Source of the DNA: Thermoplasmata archaeon
Lineage (GTDB): Archaea; Thermoplasmatota; Thermoplasmata; Lutacidiplasmatales; UBA184
Assembly (NCBI GenBank): GCA_030038605.1
Contig: JASHSU010000121.1
Location: 1 to 36,479 of the forward strand
Direction: 5' to 3'
DNA: 36,479 nucleotides
Part shown: piece by piece, positions 7,171 through 15,067 of the stretch
Position numbering within the stretch: position 1 is the first letter of the stretch
Layout: each line of letters opens with the position of its first letter
Program-made: the position numbers and the translations under genes
The notes under the pieces: model-generated
What the model was told of the DNA's origin: nothing
Database searches by the model: none
Seen by the model: the letters and a program-made list of their open reading frames with translations, nothing else

Positions 7171-8120
7171 TCATCCGGAGCGAGCCGTACCCTCCGTGCC
7201 ACCGCCCGCGCCCATCGGGGCAGGTCGGTGCCCGAGGAGGTCTCGACGATCCCGAGGCGAACGGTCCCGTCCGTTGTCCGCTCCGCGAACGCCGGGGCGG
7301 TCCGCTCCGCACGGCGGAGGAGGCGCTGCCGGAGCTGGACGCTGTCCTTGAACCGGGACGAGCAGTAATGGACAGGGACGGAAAGGCGCATCTCCCGCAC
7401 CACCCGCTCGGCCACCGCCCGACTTCCCCTTACGCCCCAGCCATTCTGGGTGTCGACCCGGTATCCCTTCTCCCGGAGCTGTTCCTCGTTCGTCTCCGAG
7501 AACTCGAGCTCGTTCAGGTTGACAAAGTCCACGCCGATCTCGTCCAGGGTCCGGAGGAGGCGACGCAACTCGGCTTCCTTCTCCGGGAGGACCGGGATCT
7601 CGACGCCCCGTCGGATGCCCCAGTCCGGCGCCGTCTCGAGGACGCTCCGGTACGCTCCCCCGCTCGACGCCAGAGGTCCCCAGAGGTAGTGCGGGATGTG
7701 GAGACGGAATTCGTCCAGGCCCGCGCGAGCCAGCCGGTGCAGTTTCTCCGGATTCGGTTCGTGCGTGTAGAGGTGGATGTTGTGATCGGACCCGAACTCG
7801 CCCTTCAACAGGCGGACGTAGTGCTCGACCCGGTCGACGACGCCGAGCGGGTCGCCGCCGGTGATCCCCGTGCCTCCGGCTCCGATCGAGCGGGCCTCCT
7901 CGAGGATGTCTAGGTCCGAGAGGACGCGTCGCTCGTTGGCGTAGACGACATCCTTCTGGTTCCGCGTCGGCGAGACCGGGCAGTAGAAACACCGGAATCG
8001 ACAGACCCCCGTCACGAACAGGACCATCTTCCGGCCCTCGGCGCACTGGGTGCACGCCGGCGAGAGCGTCCCGCGGTAGCTGGAGGCCATCGGGAGCAGG
8101 TGAAGGCCCGCGTCGGACAT
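6981..8120 (-). CDS. Radical SAM protein (COG2108-like, related to pyruvate formate-lyase activases)
   Basis: The 379-residue protein carries the radical SAM cluster motif CxxxCxxC at Cys40, Cys44 and Cys47 (GVCRFRCFYCPVS), preceded by a CxxC at Cys23/Cys26 (PACTQCAEG). GGTGITGGDPLGVVDRV is the GGE-like SAM-binding strand. The rest follows a partial TIM barrel (LYTHEPNPEKLHRLARAGLDE; VDFVNLNELEFSETN), then a C-terminal accessory region. It resembles the uncharacterised archaeal group related to PFL-activating enzymes; substrate unknown. A TCTAAGT box around 8147-8153 on the minus strand sits about 30 nt upstream of the ATG, implying a leaderless mRNA. Confidence 0.88.
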   Translation of the reverse strand: MSDAGLHLLPMASSYRGTLSPACTQCAEGRKMVLFVTGVCRFRCFYCPVSPTRNQKDVVYANERRVLSDLDILEEARSIGAGGTGITGGDPLGVVDRVEHYVRLLKGEFGSDHNIHLYTHEPNPEKLHRLARAGLDEFRLHIPHYLWGPLASSGGAYRSVLETAPDWGIRRGVEIPVLPEKEAELRRLLRTLDEIGVDFVNLNELEFSETNEEQLREKGYRVDTQNGWGVRGSRAVAERVVREMRLSVPVHYCSSRFKDSVQLRQRLLRRAERTAPAFAERTTDGTVRLGIVETSSGTDLPRWARAVARRVRLAPDDYRLDVARRRVELGPEALRRAARRLPWPAFEVEEYPTSDALEVERTPLNRAALDKAAAAIGGS

Positions 8121-8302
8121 GGGATTCCGGGCAGCCGGGCTCGCGGACTTAGAGGTTTGGGTTCGTCACCACCCGGGGCTCGAGCGCACACCGACCGCCG
8201 CTGGTGGCGGAACGATACCAAGTGGGGTCGAGGCAGGGGCGGGGCTTAGGCTCAAATCCCCGACCCGGCTCGCCGCGCCCGAGTCAGGGGGTACGACGCC
8301 GC

Positions 8303-9061
8303 ATGGAAATGCAACCGGGCCAGATGGCCTACGACCGGGCGAGCACGGTCTTCTCTCCGGACGGACGATTGTTCCAGGTCGAGTACGCGCTGCAGGCGAT
8401 CCAGATGGGCGGCACCGCGGTCGCGGTAACGTACGACACGGGGATCATCTTCGTCGCCTTCCGTAACCTGCCCACGAGCTCCCTCGCGGAGTCGGGGTCG
8501 ATCGAGAAGAGTTTCGCCATCGATACCGGGCTAGGCTGCGTCACGGCCGGTCTCATCGCGGACTCGCGCGTCCTCGTCGAGTTCCTGCGCGTCGAGGCCC
8601 AGCGGCACCGGCTCACGTTCGGGGAGACCGCGCCCTACCCCGTCCTCGGGCACGCGCTTGGCACGTTGCTCCAGCAGTTCACCCAATTCGGCGGGACCCG
8701 GCCGTTCGCCGTCTCGCTCCTCCTGGGCGGTTTCAACAACCGCGTCCCGGGCCTCATCGAACTGGACCCGAGCGGTGCGACCATCGGATGGAAGGCCTAC
8801 GCGATCGGCCGCAACCGCCGCGCCGTCGCGGATTTCCTCGAGGAGAAGATGTCGGAGCACCTGGGGGAGGACGCCGCGTTCAAGCTCGCCGTCCAGGCCG
8901 TCGCCGAGGGGTCACCGACCCCGTTCCAGCCCGAAGCGCTCGACGTCGCCATCCTCGAGCCGGACCAGGAGCTGCGTCGCCTCGCGCCGGCGGAAGTCGC
9001 CCGGCGTGTGCAGGGAATGCCGTTCATCGGTACGCCCGAGAAGAAGGCCAACTCGCGCTGA
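8303..9061 (+). CDS. psmA: 20S proteasome alpha subunit
   Basis: The 252-residue protein matches archaeal alpha subunits. The gate segment MAYDRASTVFSPDGRLFQVEY keeps the Tyr, Asp, Pro and Tyr residues that order the open gate. SIEK keeps the pocket Lys that binds the C-termini of PAN-type ATPases. TQFGGTRPFAVSLLLGG and DPSGATIGWKAYAIG follow. It forms the outer heptameric rings that admit unfolded proteins. The open frame extends to 8204, but MEMQPGQMAYDRA at 8303 matches the standard N-terminus. Some segments are divergent (FRNLPTSSLAESG; AIGRNR), so a paralogue cannot be excluded. The beta subunit is not in the window. Confidence 0.95.
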   Translation: MEMQPGQMAYDRASTVFSPDGRLFQVEYALQAIQMGGTAVAVTYDTGIIFVAFRNLPTSSLAESGSIEKSFAIDTGLGCVTAGLIADSRVLVEFLRVEAQRHRLTFGETAPYPVLGHALGTLLQQFTQFGGTRPFAVSLLLGGFNNRVPGLIELDPSGATIGWKAYAIGRNRRAVADFLEEKMSEHLGEDAAFKLAVQAVAEGSPTPFQPEALDVAILEPDQELRRLAPAEVARRVQGMPFIGTPEKKANSR

Positions 9062-9103
9062 GCGGGACCCAACCGCTAAATGCGGGCCGGGCAGGCTCGC
9101 GTC

Positions 9104-9643
9104 ATGTCCGACCCGAGCGCCACGCTGAGCGTCGAGGGGGCGCGCCGTCTCTTCGCCTACAATCGCGCGGTCTTCGACCGGTTCGTCGTCCGCGTCGAGC
9201 GGATGCCGGCCAAGGCGTCGCGCCGCTCGCGCGGGATCGGTCACCTCTCCCTGTTCGACACCCTCGTGCACATCCTGAACGTCCACGAGGCGTGGCTCGG
9301 CTACGTCGTCCCCGGCAAGGTCCGGTCCCTGCCCAAGCGGTTCCGGGAGGCCGACCGCCACCCGAAGGACTGGGCCGGGTTCCGGATCTACTCCCGTCGG
9401 GTCTGGGCGGACGTGGACGCGCTGCTCGCGGGACTCACGGACCGCGAACTGCGCCGCGTCGTCAAGGCCCCCTGGATGCCCGGACGGTACACCGTCTCGG
9501 ACGCGCTGTACCAGACGACGTTCGAGGAAGCGCACCACCTGGGCGAGATCATCGGGGCCCTCTGGCAGGAGGACCGCGCTCCGCCCGACATGACCTGGAT
9601 CGACATCGGCCGCGGCGCCGGCCGCCGCCGTCGCCACCTCTAG
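9104..9643 (+). CDS. DinB-like four-helix-bundle protein
   Basis: This 179-residue protein resembles the DinB/YfiT metal-binding family: LFAYNRAVFDRFVVRVERM, a first His in SLFDTLVHILNVHEAWL, and the C-terminal pair in TTFEEAHHLGEIIGALWQE. These histidines could form the usual three-His metal site. Family members include thiol transferases; the substrate here is unknown. The ATG at 9104 is chosen because a TATA-like GCTAAATGC at 9075-9083 sits 21-29 nt before it, fitting a leaderless mRNA. The tail is Arg-rich. Its TAG stop shares CTAG with the opposite uvrC stop. Confidence 0.8.
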   Translation: MSDPSATLSVEGARRLFAYNRAVFDRFVVRVERMPAKASRRSRGIGHLSLFDTLVHILNVHEAWLGYVVPGKVRSLPKRFREADRHPKDWAGFRIYSRRVWADVDALLAGLTDRELRRVVKAPWMPGRYTVSDALYQTTFEEAHHLGEIIGALWQEDRAPPDMTWIDIGRGAGRRRRHL

Positions 9644-11370
9644 GGCTCGAACGGCCGCGTCTCGTCGTCGCGCTCCGCCCGCTCGAACTCCTCGCGCAGG
9701 CGGATCCGCCGCCGGGTCCGATGGTAGGTGACCGCGAACCGGTGCGACTCGTCGCGGACCGCCCGCAGGAGGAGCATCGGGGAGGCGTTCGGGTTCGGCC
9801 GCAGCGGCTCGCGCCGCCCGGGGAAGTACAGCTCCTCCTCGCGCTTGGCCAATCCCACCACCGGGATCCGGTCCTTGGCCCCGATCGCCTCGAGCGCCTC
9901 CACGGCGGCGCCGACCTGGCCGGCGCCCCCGTCGATGAGCAGCAGGTCCGGTAGGATCTCCTCCTCCGCGATGCGCCGGAGGAACCGGCGGCGCACGACC
10001 TCCGCGATCATCGCGAAATCGTTGGTCCCGGGGACGGTGCGGATGCGGAAGCGGCGGTACTCCGATTTCTTGGGCAGACCGCGCTCGAACACGACGAGCG
10101 ACCCCACGGCCTCGTACCCCTGGAAGAGCGAGATGTCGACGCCCTCGATCCGGTTCGGGATCGTCGGGAGCTCGAGGAGGCTCTGCAGCGCGCGGAGCAC
10201 CTCCCGCGGGGCGGCCGAGGGAGTCACCTGGTCAACCGTCGCCCGCGCGAGCCGGTCGGCCAGCTGAGCCAGCGACGCGTACCGGCCGGTCGGCCGGAAC
10301 TGCACCTCGATCCCACGGGGTCCGAGCAGTTCGTCCAGGAACGTGTCCAGCCCCGCCGGTCGCGGCCCGGCGATGTAGAGCTTGGTCGGGGGTTCGATCC
10401 GAGCCCCGTAGTATTGACCGAGGAACTGACGGAGGACCTCGGCCGGTTCCGGGACATCGTCCGCCGGTACCTGCATGAGATGGGGCTCGGTACCTCGTAC
10501 CTCGCCGTCCTCGACGTGGAGGAGGCCCACCGCGACGCGCAGGCTCGCGGGGTCCCGCGGGTACGCCACGGCGAGCACGTCCGCCCTCCCGGCACCGGGG
10601 CCGACCACATGCTGGCGCTCGGCGAGAGCGTCCAGGCCCCGCAGGGCGTCGCGCAGGAGAGCCGCCCGCTCGAACTCCTGGCGGTCGGCCGCTCCGCGCA
10701 TCTCGGCCTCGAGCTCCGGGCGCAGGGGCGTCGAGTTCCCCCGCAGGATCGCGACCGCCCGGTCGATGCGCGACCGATACGCGTCCGCGTCGATCGCCCC
10801 GATGCACGGGGCGCTGCACACGTGCAGATGGTAGTACAGGCAGGCTTCTTTGGGGAGCCGGACGCAGCGACGCAGCTGCAGCAGGTCCCCGAGCAACTGC
10901 TCGACGCTGCGGGCCTCGCGGGCGCTCGTGTACGGACCGAAGAGCAGGTTCTCCTTGCCCCGGCGAGGCCGCCGTACGAGGACGACGCGGGGGAACTCCT
11001 CCCCCATCGTGACCATCAGGTACGGGTAGCTGCGGTCGTCCTTCAGCAGGACGTTGTACGGCGGCTGGTACTGCTTGACCAGGTTCGCCTCGAGCAGCAG
11101 CGCCTCGCGCTCGTTCCGGGTCGGCACGAACTCGACGCTCGCGCTCTGGGCGACGATCGTGCCGTCCTTCTCGATCTTGGCCCGCAGATGGTCGAGGACG
11201 CGCCGGCGCAGGCTGCGGGCCTTGCCGACGTAGATGACCTCCCCGCGGGCCGAGCGGAACAGGTAGACGCCCGGGGCATCCGGTCCCCGCCGGAACCCTT
11301 CGCCGGTCGAGGCGGCGAGCTCGCTCGCCGGAACGAATCCGGGGACGACCGGGGGCGTCGGGTCCGTCAT
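9640..11370 (-). CDS. uvrC: Excinuclease ABC subunit C lacking the C-terminal HhH domain
   Basis: The 576-residue UvrC makes the dual incision in nucleotide excision repair. In order: GIY-YIG nuclease (PGVYLFRS to EVIYVGKARSLRRRV, about 33-60); the four Fe-S cysteines in RRCVRLPKEACLYYHLHVCSAPC spacing; a UVR motif (MRGAADRQEFERAALLRDAL) that contacts UvrB; and the RNase H-like second nuclease (IEGVDISLFQGYEAVGSLVV; LPDLLLIDGGAGQVGAAVEAL). It ends soon after HRFAVTYHRTRRR, where other UvrCs continue into tandem helix-hairpin-helix motifs. ATG 11370 overlaps the uvrA stop (ATGA); the longer upstream frame lies over uvrA. Incision 5' of the lesion may be affected. Confidence 0.95.
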   Translation of the reverse strand: MTDPTPPVVPGFVPASELAASTGEGFRRGPDAPGVYLFRSARGEVIYVGKARSLRRRVLDHLRAKIEKDGTIVAQSASVEFVPTRNEREALLLEANLVKQYQPPYNVLLKDDRSYPYLMVTMGEEFPRVVLVRRPRRGKENLLFGPYTSAREARSVEQLLGDLLQLRRCVRLPKEACLYYHLHVCSAPCIGAIDADAYRSRIDRAVAILRGNSTPLRPELEAEMRGAADRQEFERAALLRDALRGLDALAERQHVVGPGAGRADVLAVAYPRDPASLRVAVGLLHVEDGEVRGTEPHLMQVPADDVPEPAEVLRQFLGQYYGARIEPPTKLYIAGPRPAGLDTFLDELLGPRGIEVQFRPTGRYASLAQLADRLARATVDQVTPSAAPREVLRALQSLLELPTIPNRIEGVDISLFQGYEAVGSLVVFERGLPKKSEYRRFRIRTVPGTNDFAMIAEVVRRRFLRRIAEEEILPDLLLIDGGAGQVGAAVEALEAIGAKDRIPVVGLAKREEELYFPGRREPLRPNPNASPMLLLRAVRDESHRFAVTYHRTRRRIRLREEFERAERDDETRPFEP

Positions 11371-14210
11371 CGACGCCGGGGGCGCGGCACGGGTACCGGG
11401 GTACGTACGAGCAGCGCGAGGAACCGGGCGGTGTGGCCGCCGGAGCCCTGAGCGACCTCCTCCGGTGTACCGGCGGCGATGACATGGCCGCCCGCCGCCC
11501 CGCCCTCCGGTCCCAGGTCGATGAGCCAGTCGGCCGACTTGAGGACATCCAGGTTGTGTTCGATGACGACCACGGTGTTGCCGCCGGAGCGGAGGCGGAA
11601 GAGGACCTGGAGCAACCGGTCGACGTCGGCGAAGTGGAGGCCGGTGGTCGGTTCGTCCAGGAGGTAGAGGGTCTTGCCGGTGGGCGCCCGGGCCAGCTCG
11701 AAGGCGATCTTGATCCGCTGCGCTTCGCCCCCGGAGAGCGTGGTCGCGCTCTGTCCGAGCTTGACGTAGCCCAGGCCCACGTCGGTCAACAGCTGGAGGC
11801 GGGACTCGATGCGGCGATGGTTCCGGAAGAACGCCAGCGCCTCGTCGACGGTCATGTCGAGCACATCGGCGATCGACCGGCCCTTGAACCGGACCTCGAG
11901 GGTCTCGGAATTGAAGCGGCGGCCGCCGCACTCCTGGCAGGCGACGTAGACGTCGGGGAGGAAGTGCATCTCGTACCGGATCACTCCGTCCCCCTCGCAC
12001 GTCTCGCACCGCCCGCCGGCGACGTTGAAGCTGAACCGACCCGGCCGGAACCCTCGGGCCCGTGCCTCGGGCAACCCGGCGAAGAGGTCCCGGATCGGGG
12101 TGAGGACGCCGGTGTACGTTCCGGGGTTGCTGCGGGGCGTCCGCCCGATCGGCGTCTGGTCGATGAGAAGGACCCGGTCGACCTCGTCGATCCCCTCGAT
12201 GAAGCCGTGCCGGCCCGGCGTCTCGCGGCCGAGCCCGAGGTGGCGACGGACCGCCTTGTAGAGGATCTCCTCCAACAGCGTGGACTTGCCGGAACCCGAG
12301 ACGCCCGACAACGCGACGAACAGACCCAGCGGGATCCGGACCGGGTCGCCCTTCAGGTTGTGCTCGACCGGCTTGTGGATCGTGAGCCATCGACCGGTGG
12401 GGCGGGCCCGCTGGACCGGGACCGGGATGGTCCGGCGCCCCGAGAGGAACTCACCCGTCAGGGAGCGCGGGGCGTCGCCGATCTCGGCCGCGGGCCCGGA
12501 GAACAGGACCTCGCCGCCGTGGACGCCCGCGCCGGGACCCAAGTCGACGAGCCAGTCCGACTCGCGCATCGTCTGTTCGTCGTGCTCGACGACGAGCAGC
12601 GTGTTCCCGAGGTCGCGCAGCGTCTTCAACGTCGCCAGCAACCGGGCATGGTCGCGGGGGTGGAGGCCGATCGACGGCTCGTCCAGGATGTAGAGGACGC
12701 CGACCAGCCCCGAACCGATCTGGGTGGCGAGCGCGATCCGCTCCGCCTCCCCGCCGGAGAGCGTGCCGGACGCCCGGTCGAGGGTCAGGTAGGTGAGCCC
12801 GACGTTCTCCAGGAATCCCAGACGGGCGCGGATCTCCTTCACGACCTGGCCGACGATCTGCTCGTCCCGCTCGTCGAGGCGCAGCGTACGGAACAGCGCG
12901 GCCGCGTCGGCGACCGTCATCGCCGAGGTCTGGGCGATCGACTGGCCCTCGACCGTGACGGCCAGGATACCGGGTTTCAGGCGCTGGCCACCGCAACTGC
13001 GGCACGGTCGGAACGCGAGGAACCCCATGTAGTACTCTTTCGCGCCCTCGCTCTTCGTCTGCTTCCACCGGCGCTCGACCGCCGCGACCAGTCCCTCCCG
13101 GAGCCAGCCGGCGCCCCACCACTCGCCGGCTCCGTGGCCGACGAGCCCCACGTTCCGGTCGGTCCCGTACATGAGCGCCTTCCAGCCCTTCTCCGACAGC
13201 TCGCGGATGGGGCGGCGCGGATTGTAGTCGAACGCGACGCCGAACCGCTCGAGGGCGCCGGTCGTCGGGGTGAGACCCCAGACCGTGATCGCCCGCCCGA
13301 TCGGCTTGTCCTTGTCCGGGACGATGCGGTCGGGGTCGGCGTGCAGGGTCGCTCCGATCCCGAGGCACTCGGGACAGGCGCCGAGGGGGTTGTTGAACGA
13401 GAACATGCGCGGTGCGAGCTCCTCGATCGAGTAGCCGCACTGGGGGCAGGCGCGCCGGCTCGAGAACGTGGTCCGCGTTCCTTTCGCGTCCCGGACGATG
13501 ACCAGCCCGTCCGCCAGCTGCCGGGCGAGCTCGACCGCCTCCGCGAGCCGAGCGCCTTCCGTCTCGTCCACGTCGAAGCTGTCCACGATGACCTCGATCG
13601 TGTGCTTCTTGTTCTTCTCGAGGCGGACCTGAGGGGACCGGAGCGGCAGCTCCACCCCGTCCACGATGAAACGGCGGTACCCGCTCTTGCGGAGTCGCTC
13701 GAGGACGTCGCGGTGCTCTCCCTTTTCGGCTCGGACGACCGGGGCGATGAGGTCGACCCGCTCGCCCCGCGCGTGGGCGCTCACGGCCGCGACGATCTTA
13801 TCGACGGACTGCGGGGAGATCTCGTGGCCGTCGTTCGGACAGTGCGGGATGCCGATGCGCGCGTAGAGCAGCCGCAGGAAGTCGTAGATCTCCGTCACCG
13901 TCCCGACGGTCGACCGCGGGTTCCGGCTGCCGGCCCGCTGCTCGATGGCGATCGCCGGCGACAGCCCCTCGATGGAGTCGACGTCGGGCTTGTCCATCTG
14001 GCCCAGGAACTGGCGGGCGTAGGCCGAGAGGCTCTCGATGTACCGTCGCTGGCCCTCCGCATAGAGGGTGTCGAAGGCGAGCGACGATTTGCCGGAGCCG
14101 CTCACGCCGGTGATGACGATGAACCGTCCGCGGGGCAGGTCGAGGGAGACGTTCTTCAGGTTGTGCTGGCGGGCGCCACGGATGCGGATGACCTCGGATG
14201 GTTCGGCCAT
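11367..14210 (-). CDS. uvrA: Excinuclease ABC subunit A
   Basis: This full-length 947-residue UvrA is a dimeric ABC ATPase that finds DNA damage and loads UvrB. Near the N-terminus are Walker A (GVSGSGKSSLAFDTLYAEGQ) and the YIESLSAYARQFLGQM segment. Zinc modules follow: CPQCGYSIEELAP with CPECLG, CRSCGGQRLKP, and CETCEGDGVIRYEM with CQECGGRRFN. Two ABC signatures (LSGGEAERI; LSGGEAQRI) and Walker B (LYILDEPSIGLHPRD; LYLLDEPTTGLHFAD) are present. It overlaps uvrC by 4 nt and lies 12 nt after the creatininase gene. Bacterial-type Uvr genes in archaea are generally attributed to transfer from bacteria. uvrB is not in the window. Confidence 0.98.
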   Translation of the reverse strand: MAEPSEVIRIRGARQHNLKNVSLDLPRGRFIVITGVSGSGKSSLAFDTLYAEGQRRYIESLSAYARQFLGQMDKPDVDSIEGLSPAIAIEQRAGSRNPRSTVGTVTEIYDFLRLLYARIGIPHCPNDGHEISPQSVDKIVAAVSAHARGERVDLIAPVVRAEKGEHRDVLERLRKSGYRRFIVDGVELPLRSPQVRLEKNKKHTIEVIVDSFDVDETEGARLAEAVELARQLADGLVIVRDAKGTRTTFSSRRACPQCGYSIEELAPRMFSFNNPLGACPECLGIGATLHADPDRIVPDKDKPIGRAITVWGLTPTTGALERFGVAFDYNPRRPIRELSEKGWKALMYGTDRNVGLVGHGAGEWWGAGWLREGLVAAVERRWKQTKSEGAKEYYMGFLAFRPCRSCGGQRLKPGILAVTVEGQSIAQTSAMTVADAAALFRTLRLDERDEQIVGQVVKEIRARLGFLENVGLTYLTLDRASGTLSGGEAERIALATQIGSGLVGVLYILDEPSIGLHPRDHARLLATLKTLRDLGNTLLVVEHDEQTMRESDWLVDLGPGAGVHGGEVLFSGPAAEIGDAPRSLTGEFLSGRRTIPVPVQRARPTGRWLTIHKPVEHNLKGDPVRIPLGLFVALSGVSGSGKSTLLEEILYKAVRRHLGLGRETPGRHGFIEGIDEVDRVLLIDQTPIGRTPRSNPGTYTGVLTPIRDLFAGLPEARARGFRPGRFSFNVAGGRCETCEGDGVIRYEMHFLPDVYVACQECGGRRFNSETLEVRFKGRSIADVLDMTVDEALAFFRNHRRIESRLQLLTDVGLGYVKLGQSATTLSGGEAQRIKIAFELARAPTGKTLYLLDEPTTGLHFADVDRLLQVLFRLRSGGNTVVVIEHNLDVLKSADWLIDLGPEGGAAGGHVIAAGTPEEVAQGSGGHTARFLALLVRTPVPVPRPRRR

Positions 14211-14222
14211 GGTTCCCTCCCG

Positions 14223-14945
14223 CTACGCCGGCAACAGCGAGCGGACGGTCTCTTCGAGCCGGCTCACCACGTGGGCCTGGACCTTGCGGCCCAGGTCGGC
14301 GGAGGCCGGTCGCGTGTCGCCGATCACGCTCTCGGGCCACTCGGACTCGGTCGGTGCGCCGGGCAGGAACGGACTTCGTCGGTACTCGACGCTCGGACGG
14401 TCGGCGCCGACCGTCGAGGGCGCGAGCGCCATCACGCGCGAGGTCTCCAGCAAGCCCGCGTGCCCGTCGGTCGCCGGCGACTCCTTCCCCCGCAGCTCGT
14501 AGACGAAGTCGTAGTCCGACAGCACGGCGATCCGGCTCTTGGGGTAGTTCCGCATCGCCGTATCGGCCGCTTCGCGGAGCGCGGCCATGTGGCCCCGCTC
14601 GGCGTGACCCGACAGGACCAGGATCCGACGGGCGCCGGACCGGGCGAGCTCCGAGAGTACGCCCTCGGTATGGGATTCCAGTTGGGCCATCGTGAGCGAG
14701 ACCGTCCCCGGGAACCGGCGGGCCCCAGGGGCCGAGCCGTAGGCGATCGTCGGCGCCACTAGGGCGTCCGTGCGCTCGGCCAGCTCGGTCGCGGTCGCCT
14801 CGGCCTGGATCTGGTCGGCCCCGAGCGGCAGGTGGGGGCCGTGCGCTTCGAGCGCGCCGACCGGGACGATGATCAAGGGATTGGTCGCCAGCCGGCGCTC
14901 GAACGAGCGGGAATCGAGTTCGGCGAGCCGGCGGGCAGGTGTCAT
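14223..14945 (-). CDS. Creatininase-family metal-dependent amidohydrolase
   Basis: The 240-residue protein has the family metal-site signature VGALEAHGPHLPLGADQIQAE (Glu, His and Asp ligands), followed by ILVLSGHAERGHMAALREA in the place of the usual NGHGGN, and a late segment TDGHAGLLETSRVM with the conserved His and Glu. Family members hydrolyse cyclic or linear amides: creatininase, the archaeal FAPy deformylase ArfB of deazaflavin/riboflavin synthesis, and MftE peptidase. Which one applies cannot be decided here. TTAAATA on the minus strand (14968-14974) lies 23-29 nt before the ATG, suggesting a leaderless transcript that continues into uvrA and uvrC. Confidence 0.87.
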   Translation of the reverse strand: MTPARRLAELDSRSFERRLATNPLIIVPVGALEAHGPHLPLGADQIQAEATATELAERTDALVAPTIAYGSAPGARRFPGTVSLTMAQLESHTEGVLSELARSGARRILVLSGHAERGHMAALREAADTAMRNYPKSRIAVLSDYDFVYELRGKESPATDGHAGLLETSRVMALAPSTVGADRPSVEYRRSPFLPGAPTESEWPESVIGDTRPASADLGRKVQAHVVSRLEETVRSLLPA

Positions 14946-14967
14946 CCCCCAAACGACCGAGGGACGG

Positions 14968-14974
14968 TATTTAA
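14968..14974 (-). promoter_or_regulatory. TATA box for creatininase-uvrA-uvrC transcription
   Basis: The minus strand reads TTAAATA, 23-29 nt upstream of the ATG at 14945. This spacing puts the transcription start on or beside the start codon. With only a 12-nt gap before uvrA and a 4-nt overlap to uvrC, this is the only obvious promoter for all three genes. Confidence 0.65.
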
Positions 14975-15067
14975 CGCGGGCCGGGAGGTCGAGGAACAGT
15001 TCGGGTTGCCTTCGTCGCTCCGGAACGTCATAGTGACCGGTGCGATAGCCCCTAGTTCGACCCCCCC

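Noticed and set aside
8121-8302. Possible small RNA between the radical SAM and proteasome genes (a tRNA-like GGCTCAAATCCCC occurs)
   Set aside because: No matching acceptor, D or anticodon arms can be drawn around it. The gap is explained by divergent promoters.
11433-14762. 1109-codon plus-strand frame opposite uvrA
   Set aside because: Repetitive Asp/Arg/Val/Gly translation without recognisable motifs, fully antisense to a textbook UvrA.
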